64,000 nt of DNA, from the NCBI GenBank assembly GCA_910578385.1, contig CAJTQV010000010.1, forward strand, positions 1 to 64,000, in the 5' to 3' direction. This document shows, one piece after another, positions 24,244 through 32,657 of this stretch (within the stretch, counting starts at the first letter, position 1; the number at the start of each line of letters is the position of its first letter). The notes under the pieces were generated by a model, which was given only the letters and a program-made list of their open reading frames with translations, had not been told where the DNA came from and did no database searches. The stretch comes from an uncultured Muribaculaceae bacterium (GTDB lineage: Bacteria; Bacteroidota; Bacteroidia; Bacteroidales; Muribaculaceae). A program made the translations under genes and the position numbers.

Positions 24244-25833
24244 ATGAAAACTTATAACAAGTTATTTTCAAAAATGATGCTGCCGGTCATGGCGATTACG
24301 CTTCCGGCCTTTACAGCCCTTGATGCCCGTGGCGGGTATCCGGAGGGTTATTATGATTCGTTGAACGGCAAATGCGGTGTCGCGCTGATGAAAGCGGTCA
24401 AGGCGATGGCTGCGGGACACACGGAAATCAGTTACAGCAGCGGCACCTGGGAGGCATTTCATGACACCGATGTCAGGAAAGTCAATGGCGTGGATTGCTG
24501 GTGGGACATGTACAGCAGCAACAATGTGCCGGTCTCGTCGGGATATCCCGGGATGAATGTTGAGCACTCGGTGGCAAATTCATGGTGGGGCAAGACAAAA
24601 AATGCAGCATACAAGGATCTGGTTCACCTGAACCCCTCGAACTCCGAGGCAAATAACCGAAAAGCAAACTATCCATTGGGAGAACTTGAGTCGATAACAT
24701 GGCAGAACGGCGTGACTTTCGTGGGTAAGCCCAAGTCGGGTCAGGGCGGCGGAGCAACCTACTGCTACGAACCTGCCGACGAATACAAGGGAGACTTCGC
24801 GCGTGTGTTCATGTACATGTTCACGACATATGACAACATATCGTGGAAATCCAACACCGCCTGGATGTACGATACTTCGAACGACCTGATGTTCAAGTCG
24901 TGGGCGCAGGAGTTGCTTCTCCGCTGGAGCGCGAATGACCCTGTGAGCGATAAAGAGCGCCAGCGTAACGACGGAATCCAGAAACACCAGAAGAACCGTA
25001 ACCCCTTCATAGACCTTCCCGACCTCGCGGAGCATATATGGGGTTCGAAGAAGACAGTGCCCTTCAGTGTGGATGGCAGCGGCCCGGTTGACCCGGTTGA
25101 TCCGTCGGACCCCGAAGAACCGAAAGATCCGGAAGATGGCACATACACATGGCTCCTGTCGACATCGGCTTCGATGGATGCCGACTGGACAACCGAGAAT
25201 GTCACGATTCCAGCGGGGGGCTCATACGTGTGGAGCTGGAAAGATATAGACGGCAAATATTACCTGAACGCGAGCGCGTTCATCAGCGGCAAAGCGTATG
25301 CCTCGGAGGCGTATGCGTGGAGTCCGGAGGTGTCGTTCGAGAATGTGGAGGAGGCTACCCTCGACTACTGGCAGGCAGCCAAATTCCAGACGACCCTCAA
25401 GACACTCTGCGGCCCCGTTGTGAGAGACTGCGAGACAGGCGACATAACCGAACTGAGCACTCCCGTATGGCCCGCGGCCGGAAGCTGGACATTCGTGAAC
25501 AGCGGCGCGATCGACCTGAGCGGTTTCGCCGGTAAGAAAGTGCAGGTAGGTTTCAAATATGCTTCAGACGCAAGCGGCGCCGACACATGGGAAATCAACG
25601 ACGTGACCCTTAAAATCACCAAGACTACCACCGGAGTCGAGATGCCCGGCGGCATGGATGAAGAGGATGACTCATGCCTGGTTGAAGTATGGGGCAACAA
25701 CATCCTTGTTCCGGCCGGAGCACGCATCTTCGACATGAACGGACGCGAGGTAGAAGGAACCGGACTGAGCCGGGGTGTCTATGTCGTTGTGAAGCCGAGC
25801 TTCGCCAAGGCCGTCAAGGTAATGATAAAATAA
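24244..25833 (+). CDS. Secreted endonuclease I family nuclease (second of three)
   Basis: A 529-residue exported nuclease. I chose the ATG at 24244 (MKTYNKLFSKMMLPVMAIT signal peptide) since it lies downstream of the promoter at 24138-24168. Catalytic region: NVEHSVANSWW near residues 103-113 and DLVHLNPSNSEANNRKANY near 122-140, the His-Me finger pair of the EndoI family. After a Pro-Asp-rich linker (PVDPVDPSDPEEPKDPED), residues about 300-460 form a module shared with the lipoprotein at 18746 (SYVWSWKDIDGKYYLNASAF, PVWPAAGSWTF). The end (ARIFDMNGREV ... RGVYVVVKP) is a type IX-type sorting domain. Confidence 0.88.
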   Translation: MKTYNKLFSKMMLPVMAITLPAFTALDARGGYPEGYYDSLNGKCGVALMKAVKAMAAGHTEISYSSGTWEAFHDTDVRKVNGVDCWWDMYSSNNVPVSSGYPGMNVEHSVANSWWGKTKNAAYKDLVHLNPSNSEANNRKANYPLGELESITWQNGVTFVGKPKSGQGGGATYCYEPADEYKGDFARVFMYMFTTYDNISWKSNTAWMYDTSNDLMFKSWAQELLLRWSANDPVSDKERQRNDGIQKHQKNRNPFIDLPDLAEHIWGSKKTVPFSVDGSGPVDPVDPSDPEEPKDPEDGTYTWLLSTSASMDADWTTENVTIPAGGSYVWSWKDIDGKYYLNASAFISGKAYASEAYAWSPEVSFENVEEATLDYWQAAKFQTTLKTLCGPVVRDCETGDITELSTPVWPAAGSWTFVNSGAIDLSGFAGKKVQVGFKYASDASGADTWEINDVTLKITKTTTGVEMPGGMDEEDDSCLVEVWGNNILVPAGARIFDMNGREVEGTGLSRGVYVVVKPSFAKAVKVMIK

Positions 25834-25857
25834 TACAGTACAGAAAGGATAGATAAG

Positions 25858-27663
25858 ATGGGAAGAATAAGGCTGACAGCAGCAGCACTCGGAACCGTAG
25901 CTCTCGGCATGATGGCCGAGGTGCCCGAGGGATACTATACCCCCCTCGACGGCAAGAGCGGTGCCGCACTTGAGCAGGCAATCAAGACACTTGCTGAGGG
26001 ACATACCCGCATAACCTACAACACCAAGACGTGGCCGGCGTTCGAGAAGACCGACGTGCGTGTGGTCAACGGCCGTGAAGTGTGGTGGGACATGTACAGC
26101 AACAAAATAGTTTACACCGACGGCCATGATGCCCTCAATATCGAGCACAGTGTGGCCAACTCATGGTTTGGGGGACAGACCCAGGCGTCAGGTACCCCCG
26201 ATGCCTATGCCGATCTTTTCCATCTGAACCCGAGCGACCAGGAGGCCAACGGGCAGAAAGGTAACTATCCTCCAGGTGTTGTTGCCGAGGCCCGGTTGTT
26301 GGACAACGGCCTTTTCAAGGTCGGGACACCGGTTAGCGGCCAGGGTGGAGGCTCGGCAAGCGTTTTCGAGCCGGCAGACGAATACAAGGGCGACTTCGCG
26401 CGTGCCTATTTCTATATCTTTACTGCTTATCCCGATGCGAGATGGCAGGATAAATATGCTTACGTATATGGAGCTGACGGCAAACTGGAACCGTGGGCTG
26501 CGGAGTTGTTGCTCGAATGGCACCGCAACGACCCTGTTGACAGCAAGGAACTGAGCCGTAACGAGGAGATTTACAAACTTCAGAAGAACCGCAACCCGTT
26601 CATCGACTATCCCGGACTGGCGGAGTATGTATGGGGTGACAAAACCGGAGACGCCTTTGAGGAAAGCTCGCAACCGGAAACCGTGGCGGCCGACCGCCCG
26701 GAGGCTCCGGTATTCACCGGAACATGGATGACCGGAGTCAATACGTATAACCACCGCTGGTGGGACGGTTACACCCAAACCATAGACTACGATACCGACT
26801 GCACGCTGATGGTCAGCATTGATGGCCGCGACTACTACGAGTCAGAGGGAGTGCTGATGATAGATCCGGCCATGGATGGCGCGGAGAGCCATACTTACAG
26901 AGCCTATACGGTTTCAGAGAAAGATGGAACTTCGATGCGCAGCTCGACAGCGACTCTGACAGTGACAGCGCGCGACCCGAATGTGACCGACTGGTCGGCA
27001 GCACGCTGGGAGCGTGTGGAGGAAGAAGGGGAGCTGGATGGTCTGGCAGGGCATTATCTGCTTTTCTCGTCCAACACTCTGCACGTGATGAGCGCGACAC
27101 AGGCCAAGAACGGCTTCATGCTCGATGCCGGATTCACAATGGAAAATGACAATGGAGAAGTTGTAGAACTGCCTGTCGAGGCCGCGATCGTGACCTTTGA
27201 ACCGGTGGATAATTCGAAATACCGTCTGATGGTCAGCGACATCTACGGCTCGTACAAGGGCTCATGGTCATTGGCCGACGGCAACAAGATGAGCCTCAGC
27301 CAGAGCACCTACACACCGGCGGTGCCTTCGTTGGATGGCGACGGCCAGTTCATCTATACTTTCGACGGGGGCAGGATGCTGATGTTCAACAAAGCTCAGC
27401 CGCGCTTTACCAACTATGCCAGCAATACCAACCAGGGTATACCTGTGTATCTCTACCGCTTCCTGGACTTCAATACAGGGACAGGGGTTGAGACACTTCC
27501 GGAGGAGACTCCCTGGGCCGTGGGCGTGGATGGAGACAGCCTGATAGTGCCGGAGGGTACTGTGGTCTATGACCTCAGCGGTCGCCGGATCGAGGGTAAG
27601 GCACTCGGACACGGTGTGTATATCGTGGTCGGCGGCGGTCAGAGCCAGAAAATAGTAATGTAA
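25858..27663 (+). CDS. Secreted endonuclease I family nuclease (third of three)
   Basis: A 601-residue exported nuclease starting MGRIRLTAAALGTVALGMMA. The N-terminal half closely resembles the second nuclease: EGYYTPLDGKSGAALEQAIK, NIEHSVANSWF near residues 95-105 and DLFHLNPSDQEANGQKGNY near 121-140 carry the catalytic His and Asn. The C-terminal half differs: about residues 280-370 a TQTIDYDTDCTLMVSIDG-type Ig-like module, and 380-540 a beta-rich module of unknown kind. The end (TVVYDLSGRRI ... GVYIVVGGGQ) is a type IX-type C-terminal domain. It follows the second nuclease by 24 bp and probably shares its transcript; the pair probably arose by duplication followed by exchange of the C-terminal modules. 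Confidence 0.87.
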   Translation: MGRIRLTAAALGTVALGMMAEVPEGYYTPLDGKSGAALEQAIKTLAEGHTRITYNTKTWPAFEKTDVRVVNGREVWWDMYSNKIVYTDGHDALNIEHSVANSWFGGQTQASGTPDAYADLFHLNPSDQEANGQKGNYPPGVVAEARLLDNGLFKVGTPVSGQGGGSASVFEPADEYKGDFARAYFYIFTAYPDARWQDKYAYVYGADGKLEPWAAELLLEWHRNDPVDSKELSRNEEIYKLQKNRNPFIDYPGLAEYVWGDKTGDAFEESSQPETVAADRPEAPVFTGTWMTGVNTYNHRWWDGYTQTIDYDTDCTLMVSIDGRDYYESEGVLMIDPAMDGAESHTYRAYTVSEKDGTSMRSSTATLTVTARDPNVTDWSAARWERVEEEGELDGLAGHYLLFSSNTLHVMSATQAKNGFMLDAGFTMENDNGEVVELPVEAAIVTFEPVDNSKYRLMVSDIYGSYKGSWSLADGNKMSLSQSTYTPAVPSLDGDGQFIYTFDGGRMLMFNKAQPRFTNYASNTNQGIPVYLYRFLDFNTGTGVETLPEETPWAVGVDGDSLIVPEGTVVYDLSGRRIEGKALGHGVYIVVGGGQSQKIVM

Positions 27664-27734
27664 ATAACCGATATGAGGCGGCAGCCCGTTCAGGGTGTGC
27701 AGTCTATACCATCAAACACATAAAACAATTCGTT

Positions 27735-29585
27735 ATGCTACAAGAGACGAATGTGAGAACCATCGACAAAGTCGTGGTAAGATTCGCAGGTGATTCCGGC
27801 GACGGTATGCAGCTTGCAGGAAACATATTCTCCAACATCTCGGCAGAGATAGGAGATGAGATCTCAACCTTCCCGGACTATCCGGCAGAGATACGCGCCC
27901 CGCAAGGCTCGTTGAGCGGAGTGTCGGGTTATCAGGTGAGCGTCGGCAAGGGGGTACACACCCCCGGTGACGAAGCCGATGTGCTCGTGGCCATGAACCC
28001 CGCGGCCTTGAAGACCAACCTGCGCTATCTGAAGCGCGACGGAGTGGTGGTATGTGATGTTGACTCGTTCACACCGGCCAACCTCAAGAAAGCAGAGTAT
28101 CAGACGCAGGATCCGATCACCGAGCTTGGCATCGACCCGCGCCGCATACTGCTCGTGCCGATGACCACCCTGCTCAAGGAGACACTCGCCGACAGCGGAC
28201 TCGACCAGAAAGCCATGATGAAGAGCAAGAACATGCTTGCCCTCGGCGTGATATGCTGGCTGTTCGACCGTCCGGTAGAGAGCGTGCTCAAGAAACTGAA
28301 GAACAAATTCGCCAAGAAACCGGCCGTCTACGAGGCCAATGCCAAAGTGCTCCAGGCAGGCTGGGACTACGGTCACAATACGCACAGCTCGCTGCCGGTA
28401 TACCGTATAGACACAGCCGCATCGCGTCCCGGTACCTACACCGACGTGACAGGCAACACCGCGACAGCTTGGGGACTCATACTCGCCTCGGAGAAGAGCG
28501 GACGTCCTCTGTTCCTCGGCTCATATCCCATCACGCCGGCCACCGACATACTTCATGAGCTTGCCAAGCGCAAAGACCTCGGCGTTAAGGCCGTGCAGAT
28601 GGAAGATGAGATTGCCGGCATATGCTCCGCAATCGGAGCAAGCTACGCCGGACATTTGGCAGTCACCTCGACATCAGGCCCCGGACTCGCGTTGAAGTCA
28701 GAAGGACTCGGACTCGCCGTGATGGCGGAGCTTCCGTTAGTAGTGATCGACGTGCAGCGCGGCGGTCCCTCGACCGGATTTCCGACCAAGACCGAGCAGA
28801 CAGACCTGATGCAGGCGCTCTACGGCCGTAACGGTGAGTCGCCGCTCTGCGTGCTGTCGGCGGTAAGCCCCACAGACTGCTTCCACATGGCGTTCGAGGC
28901 TGCCCGCATAGCGATGGAGCACATGACACCGGTCATACTTCTTACCGACGCATATATAGCCAACGGATCGAGCGCATGGCGCATACCCGAGGCAGGAGAC
29001 TATCCCGAGATACATCCCCACGTTCTTCCCGGCAATGTGCTGGAGGGGGGCTGGAAACCCTACGACCGCGACGAGGCGACCATGGCCCGCTACTGGGCGA
29101 TACCCGGCACAGAAGGCGCGGCTCACCGTGTGGGAGGTCTGGAGAAAGACTACAAGACCTCGGTTATCTCGACCGACGGGGCAAACCATGAGCGCATGGT
29201 GGCGACACGCCGCGAGAAGATTGCCCGCATAGCCGATTACATCCCCGATATGGAGCCGATGTGCGCAGCCGATGCCGACACCATACTTATTGGCTGGGGC
29301 GGAACATACGGACATCTGCTCACGGCCGCGACCGAGCTCAACGCCAACGGACATGAGGTGGCCTTCTATCAGTTCAGATACATCAACCCGCTGCCCAAGA
29401 ATGCGATCGAGACCCTGAAACGCTACAAGCGCATCATCGTGGCCGAGCTGAACACAGGCATGTTCGCAGACTACCTGCAGATGCATCTGCCCGGCAAGGA
29501 GATACTGCGCATAAACAAGGTGGAGGGTCAGCCCTTCCTGGTGAGAGAGATTGTAGAGGGAGTAACCAAATTTATGGAGGAATAA
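27735..29585 (+). CDS. korA: 2-oxoacid:ferredoxin oxidoreductase, fused gamma-alpha subunit
   Basis: Subunit of a 2-oxoglutarate:ferredoxin oxidoreductase-type enzyme, which makes acyl-CoA, CO2 and reduced ferredoxin in anaerobic metabolism. 616 residues. The gamma domain is N-terminal (about 10-185: VVVRFAGDSGDGMQLAGNIF, APQGSLSGVSGYQV). The alpha domain follows (about 215-600: PLFLGSYPITPATDILHELA, AVQMEDEIAGICSAIGASYA, TSTSGPGLALKSEGLGLAVM, DVQRGGPSTGFPTKTEQTDL). This gamma-alpha fusion is the arrangement usual in Bacteroidetes. The beta subunit gene starts right after it. The 2-oxoglutarate preference is inferred from the family. Confidence 0.92.
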   Translation: MLQETNVRTIDKVVVRFAGDSGDGMQLAGNIFSNISAEIGDEISTFPDYPAEIRAPQGSLSGVSGYQVSVGKGVHTPGDEADVLVAMNPAALKTNLRYLKRDGVVVCDVDSFTPANLKKAEYQTQDPITELGIDPRRILLVPMTTLLKETLADSGLDQKAMMKSKNMLALGVICWLFDRPVESVLKKLKNKFAKKPAVYEANAKVLQAGWDYGHNTHSSLPVYRIDTAASRPGTYTDVTGNTATAWGLILASEKSGRPLFLGSYPITPATDILHELAKRKDLGVKAVQMEDEIAGICSAIGASYAGHLAVTSTSGPGLALKSEGLGLAVMAELPLVVIDVQRGGPSTGFPTKTEQTDLMQALYGRNGESPLCVLSAVSPTDCFHMAFEAARIAMEHMTPVILLTDAYIANGSSAWRIPEAGDYPEIHPHVLPGNVLEGGWKPYDRDEATMARYWAIPGTEGAAHRVGGLEKDYKTSVISTDGANHERMVATRREKIARIADYIPDMEPMCAADADTILIGWGGTYGHLLTAATELNANGHEVAFYQFRYINPLPKNAIETLKRYKRIIVAELNTGMFADYLQMHLPGKEILRINKVEGQPFLVREIVEGVTKFMEE

Positions 29586-29609
29586 GGTATGTGTGAGATA
29601 AAAGAGAAT

Positions 29610-30620
29610 ATGGCAAAGACATATGCCGCAGGTGACTACAAGAACAGTCAGAACGCACGCTGGTGCCCCGGCTGCGGTGACCACGCAATACTGAACGTGC
29701 TTCACAAGGCGATGGCCGAGCTCGGGGTGGCCCCGCACGATACCGCTGTCATCTCCGGTATAGGCTGCAGCTCGCGTCTGCCCTACTACATGAACACTTA
29801 CGGCATGCACACCATTCATGGACGTGCGGCCGCAATCGCGACGGGTGTCAAGACCGCGAATCCGGCTCTGACCGTATGGCAGATTTCGGGTGACGGCGAC
29901 GGCCTCGCCATCGGCGGTAACCACTTCATCCACGCCGTGCGCCGCAACGTGAATATCAACATGCTCATCCTCAACAACAAGATATACGGACTGACCAAGG
30001 GACAGTACTCTCCGACATCGGACCGAGGCACCGTTTCGAAATCGAGCCCTTACGGCACGGTGGAGGATCCCTTCATTCCGGCGGAGCTTTGCTTCGGCGC
30101 ACGCGGCAACTTCTTTGCCCGCAGCTTCGACATGGCGCTCGACACGACGAAGGAAGTCATGGTGGCCGCCGCGCGTCATGAAGGCGCCTCGGTGGTTGAG
30201 ATACTCCAGAACTGTGTGATATTCAACGACGGCATACACAAATACTTCGCCGACAAAGAGAACCGCGATGACCACACCATCCACCTGCGTCACGGCGAGA
30301 AGATGCTCTTCGGCAAGGATAACACCAAGGGACTCGTGCAGGAAGGCTTCGGGCTGAAAGCCGTGACCATCGGCGAGGATGGCTATACCATGGACGATGT
30401 GCTCGTTCACGACGCCCACAGCCGCGAGAACTTCCTTCAGCAGCAGCTGGCTATGATGGATGGCCACGAGCTGCCGCTTGCGCTCGGCGTGATACGCGAC
30501 TATGCGGCACCCGTGTACGATCAGGAAGTTGCGCGTCAGACCGAGGAGGTCAAAGCCTCGAAAGGTTACAGCGGACTTCGCGACATGATCATGCGCACCC
30601 ACGAGACCTGGGAGATCTGA
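29610..30620 (+). CDS. korB: 2-oxoacid:ferredoxin oxidoreductase beta subunit
   Basis: The thiamine-diphosphate-binding subunit that partners korA. The start at 29610 gives MAKTYAAGDYKNSQNARWCP; an in-frame ATG at 29589, 3 bp after the korA stop, is also possible. Motifs: RWCPGCGDHAILNVLHKAM with iron-sulphur/ThDP-site cysteines, SGIGCSSRLPYYMNTYGMH, and the ThDP motif QISGDGDGLAIGGNHFIHAV through NMLILNNKIYGLTKGQYSPT. About 336 residues, as expected. No separate ferredoxin-like delta subunit is seen next to it. Confidence 0.93.
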   Translation: MAKTYAAGDYKNSQNARWCPGCGDHAILNVLHKAMAELGVAPHDTAVISGIGCSSRLPYYMNTYGMHTIHGRAAAIATGVKTANPALTVWQISGDGDGLAIGGNHFIHAVRRNVNINMLILNNKIYGLTKGQYSPTSDRGTVSKSSPYGTVEDPFIPAELCFGARGNFFARSFDMALDTTKEVMVAAARHEGASVVEILQNCVIFNDGIHKYFADKENRDDHTIHLRHGEKMLFGKDNTKGLVQEGFGLKAVTIGEDGYTMDDVLVHDAHSRENFLQQQLAMMDGHELPLALGVIRDYAAPVYDQEVARQTEEVKASKGYSGLRDMIMRTHETWEI

Positions 30621-30741
30621 TGCCGCCCGCGGGTCGCGTGCTGACAGTTGAACCTGATAAGGAAAAACCGTGAAAACTGCACAAAGAGGATTTTTATGTG
30701 CAAAAAATGCGGAAAAATTTCCTTATTAGAAAAATTTTGAT

Positions 30742-30893
30742 TTACTTTGCATTCTGAATTGGAGTGTGTCCATGCCATTTAAGGTGTTGATGTGTTTTCA
30801 ATTCGGTAATAATCAGTTGCTTCCGCGGGAGATTCCGCGGGTTTGACTGAGTTTGCAGATTAGGAAATATTAACAATTTAAAATTTATAAGAC
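30742..30893 (+). promoter_or_regulatory. Probable promoter and leader of acpP
   Basis: TTACTTTG at 30742-30749 is one base from the TAnnTTTG box, with no clear -33. The following 144 nt are AT-rich and include a direct repeat of TTCCGCGGG (about 30819-30841). This gap between korB and acpP contains no open frame of note. Confidence 0.35.
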
Positions 30894-31130
30894 ATGTCTG
30901 ACATTGAACAGAAAGTAAAAGAGATCATCGTAGACAAACTCACAGTAGACGAGAACGAAGTAACTCCCCAGGCAGAGTTCAACAAGGACCTCGGCGCTGA
31001 CTCACTCGACACTGTAGAGCTCATCATGGAATTCGAGAAGGCTTTCGATCTGACAATTCCCGATGCAGACGCAGAGAACATCAAGACTGTAGGCGACGCG
31101 ATCAGCTACATCGAGTCACACAAGAAATAA
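30894..31130 (+). CDS. acpP: Acyl carrier protein
   Basis: The carrier of growing acyl chains in fatty acid synthesis. 78 residues and strongly acidic. The phosphopantetheine attachment serine is Ser37 in LGADSLDTVELIMEFE. It precedes fabF by 16 bp, the standard pairing, so carrier and condensing enzyme are co-expressed. Confidence 0.97.
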   Translation: MSDIEQKVKEIIVDKLTVDENEVTPQAEFNKDLGADSLDTVELIMEFEKAFDLTIPDADAENIKTVGDAISYIESHKK

Positions 31131-31146
31131 ATAATTCCCCCGTTCG

Positions 31147-32412
31147 ATGGAATTAAAGAGAGTAGTAGTGACGGGTCTCGGTGCCCTCAGCCCCCTCGGT
31201 GACGACGTAGCCTCCACATGGGAGGCCGCCAAGAAGGGAGAGAGCGGCGCGGCTCCGATCACACACTTCGATGCCTCCAAATTCAAGACGCAGTTCGCAT
31301 GTGAGGTGAAGGGTTACGATCCGGCGGCTCATTTTGACCGTCGCCAGATGCGTCAGCTCGACCTCTATGCGATGTATGCCCTGACTGCAGCCGACGAGGC
31401 AATCGCCGACGCAGGTCTTGAGAACGAAGGTATTGACAAGAACCGCGTGGGCGTGGTATTCGCCGCAGGTATCGGCGGTCTCCACACATTCGAGGAGGAG
31501 GCAGGCTACTATGCGGTGCACGGAGCGGAGCAGGGACCGAAATACAATCCCTTCTTCATTCCGAAGATGATTGCCGACATCGCAGCCGGCCACATCTCGA
31601 TAGCCCATGAGTTCCGCGGTCCGAACTTCGCTACTGTTTCGGCCTGTGCATCGTCGAACAACTCGCTTATCGATGCCTTCAACCTGATCCGTCTCGGCTA
31701 TGCCGACGCGATTGTGGCCGGAGGAGCCGAGGCAGCTGTGTTCCCGGCAGGTGTGGGTGGCTTCAACTCGATGAAGGCGCTCTCGACCCGCAACGATGAC
31801 CCGAAAGGCGCTTCACGTCCGTTCAGCGGCACACGCGACGGTTTCGTGATCGGCGAAGGTGCAGCAGCCCTCGTGCTTGAGGAGCTGGAGCATGCCAAGG
31901 CACGCGGTGCGAAGATTTATGCCGAGGTTGCCGGTGCCGGAATGAGCGCCGACGCCTATCACATCACAGCCACCCATCCCGAGGGCTTGGGCGCGAAGCT
32001 CGTGATGGAGAATGCGTTGAGAGACGCAGGCATGAAGCCCGAGGAAATCGACTACATCAACCTTCACGGCACATCGACTCCGGTCGGCGACCGCAGCGAG
32101 GCCAAGGCGATAGTCGATGTATTCGGCGACCACGCATTTGAAATGAACCTCAGCAGCACGAAGTCCATGACCGGACACCTTCTGGGTGCCGCCGGTGCGT
32201 TGGAGGCAGTGCTCAGCGTGAAGACAATCACCGACGGAGTGATTCCCCCCACCATCAACCATGAGGAGGGCGATGACGATCCCGAGGTAGACAGCCGACT
32301 CAACTTCACCTTCAACAAGGCGGTTGAGAAAGAGGTGAACACAGTTCTTTCGAACACGTTCGGCTTCGGCGGTCACAACGCTGCGCTGATTCTGAAGAAA
32401 TACAGGGGCTGA
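31147..32412 (+). CDS. fabF: 3-oxoacyl-ACP synthase II
   Basis: The elongating beta-ketoacyl-ACP synthase of fatty acid synthesis. 421 residues, a normal length. The thiolase-fold catalytic triad is visible: Cys in ATVSACASSNNSLIDA (about residue 168), His in NLHGTSTPVGDRSEA (about 308) and His in SSTKSMTGHLLGAAGALEAV (about 345). It begins MELKRVVVTGLGALSPLGDD. It is in an operon with acpP and a strong terminator follows. Confidence 0.97.
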   Translation: MELKRVVVTGLGALSPLGDDVASTWEAAKKGESGAAPITHFDASKFKTQFACEVKGYDPAAHFDRRQMRQLDLYAMYALTAADEAIADAGLENEGIDKNRVGVVFAAGIGGLHTFEEEAGYYAVHGAEQGPKYNPFFIPKMIADIAAGHISIAHEFRGPNFATVSACASSNNSLIDAFNLIRLGYADAIVAGGAEAAVFPAGVGGFNSMKALSTRNDDPKGASRPFSGTRDGFVIGEGAAALVLEELEHAKARGAKIYAEVAGAGMSADAYHITATHPEGLGAKLVMENALRDAGMKPEEIDYINLHGTSTPVGDRSEAKAIVDVFGDHAFEMNLSSTKSMTGHLLGAAGALEAVLSVKTITDGVIPPTINHEEGDDDPEVDSRLNFTFNKAVEKEVNTVLSNTFGFGGHNAALILKKYRG

Positions 32413-32447
32413 TTTCCTGCGAAGGAATAAGTCTCGGTTCGCAGATA

Positions 32448-32487
32448 TTGCGGCCTTCCGGTATAGGAGGGCCGCAAATTTTTTTTT
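32448..32487 (+). terminator. Intrinsic terminator after fabF
   Basis: TTGCGGCCTTCC pairs with GGAGGGCCGCAA (one wobble), followed by AA and a run of nine or more T ending at 32487. Confidence 0.88.
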
Positions 32488-32493
32488 TGGGGA

Positions 32494-32580
32494 GGCCTAT
32501 AGGGCTAATAGGACTTATGGGTCTAATAGGGCTAATAGGACTAATGGGGCTTATAGGTCTTATGGGGCTGATGGGGGTGG
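32494..32580 (+). repeat. Tandem GGGCTAATAG-type repeat
   Basis: About eight units of 9-10 bp (GGGCTAATAG, GACTTATGGG, GTCTAATAGG variants). Here the array lies upstream of the predicted gyrB promoter, between it and the fabF terminator, and not in a leader. Confidence 0.85.
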
Positions 32581-32602
32581 GGCGGAAGAGATTGAAATTG
32601 TG

Positions 32603-32634
32603 GTTGTGTATGTCACGGATTTTTTGTAAATTTG
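32603..32634 (+). promoter_or_regulatory. Bacteroidetes-type promoter for gyrB
   Basis: GTTG at 32603-32606, a 20-bp spacer and TAAATTTG at 32627-32634. The expected start site is about 17 nt before the gyrB ATG at 32658. Confidence 0.75.
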
Positions 32635-32657
32635 TAGGTTGAAACTTTGAACTGCAA

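Noticed and set aside
28737..30602. Long minus-strand open frame of 621 codons opposite korA and korB
   Set aside because: It lies opposite two well-conserved genes and arises from GC-rich codon use. The product has no domain-like sequence and crosses two plus-strand genes.
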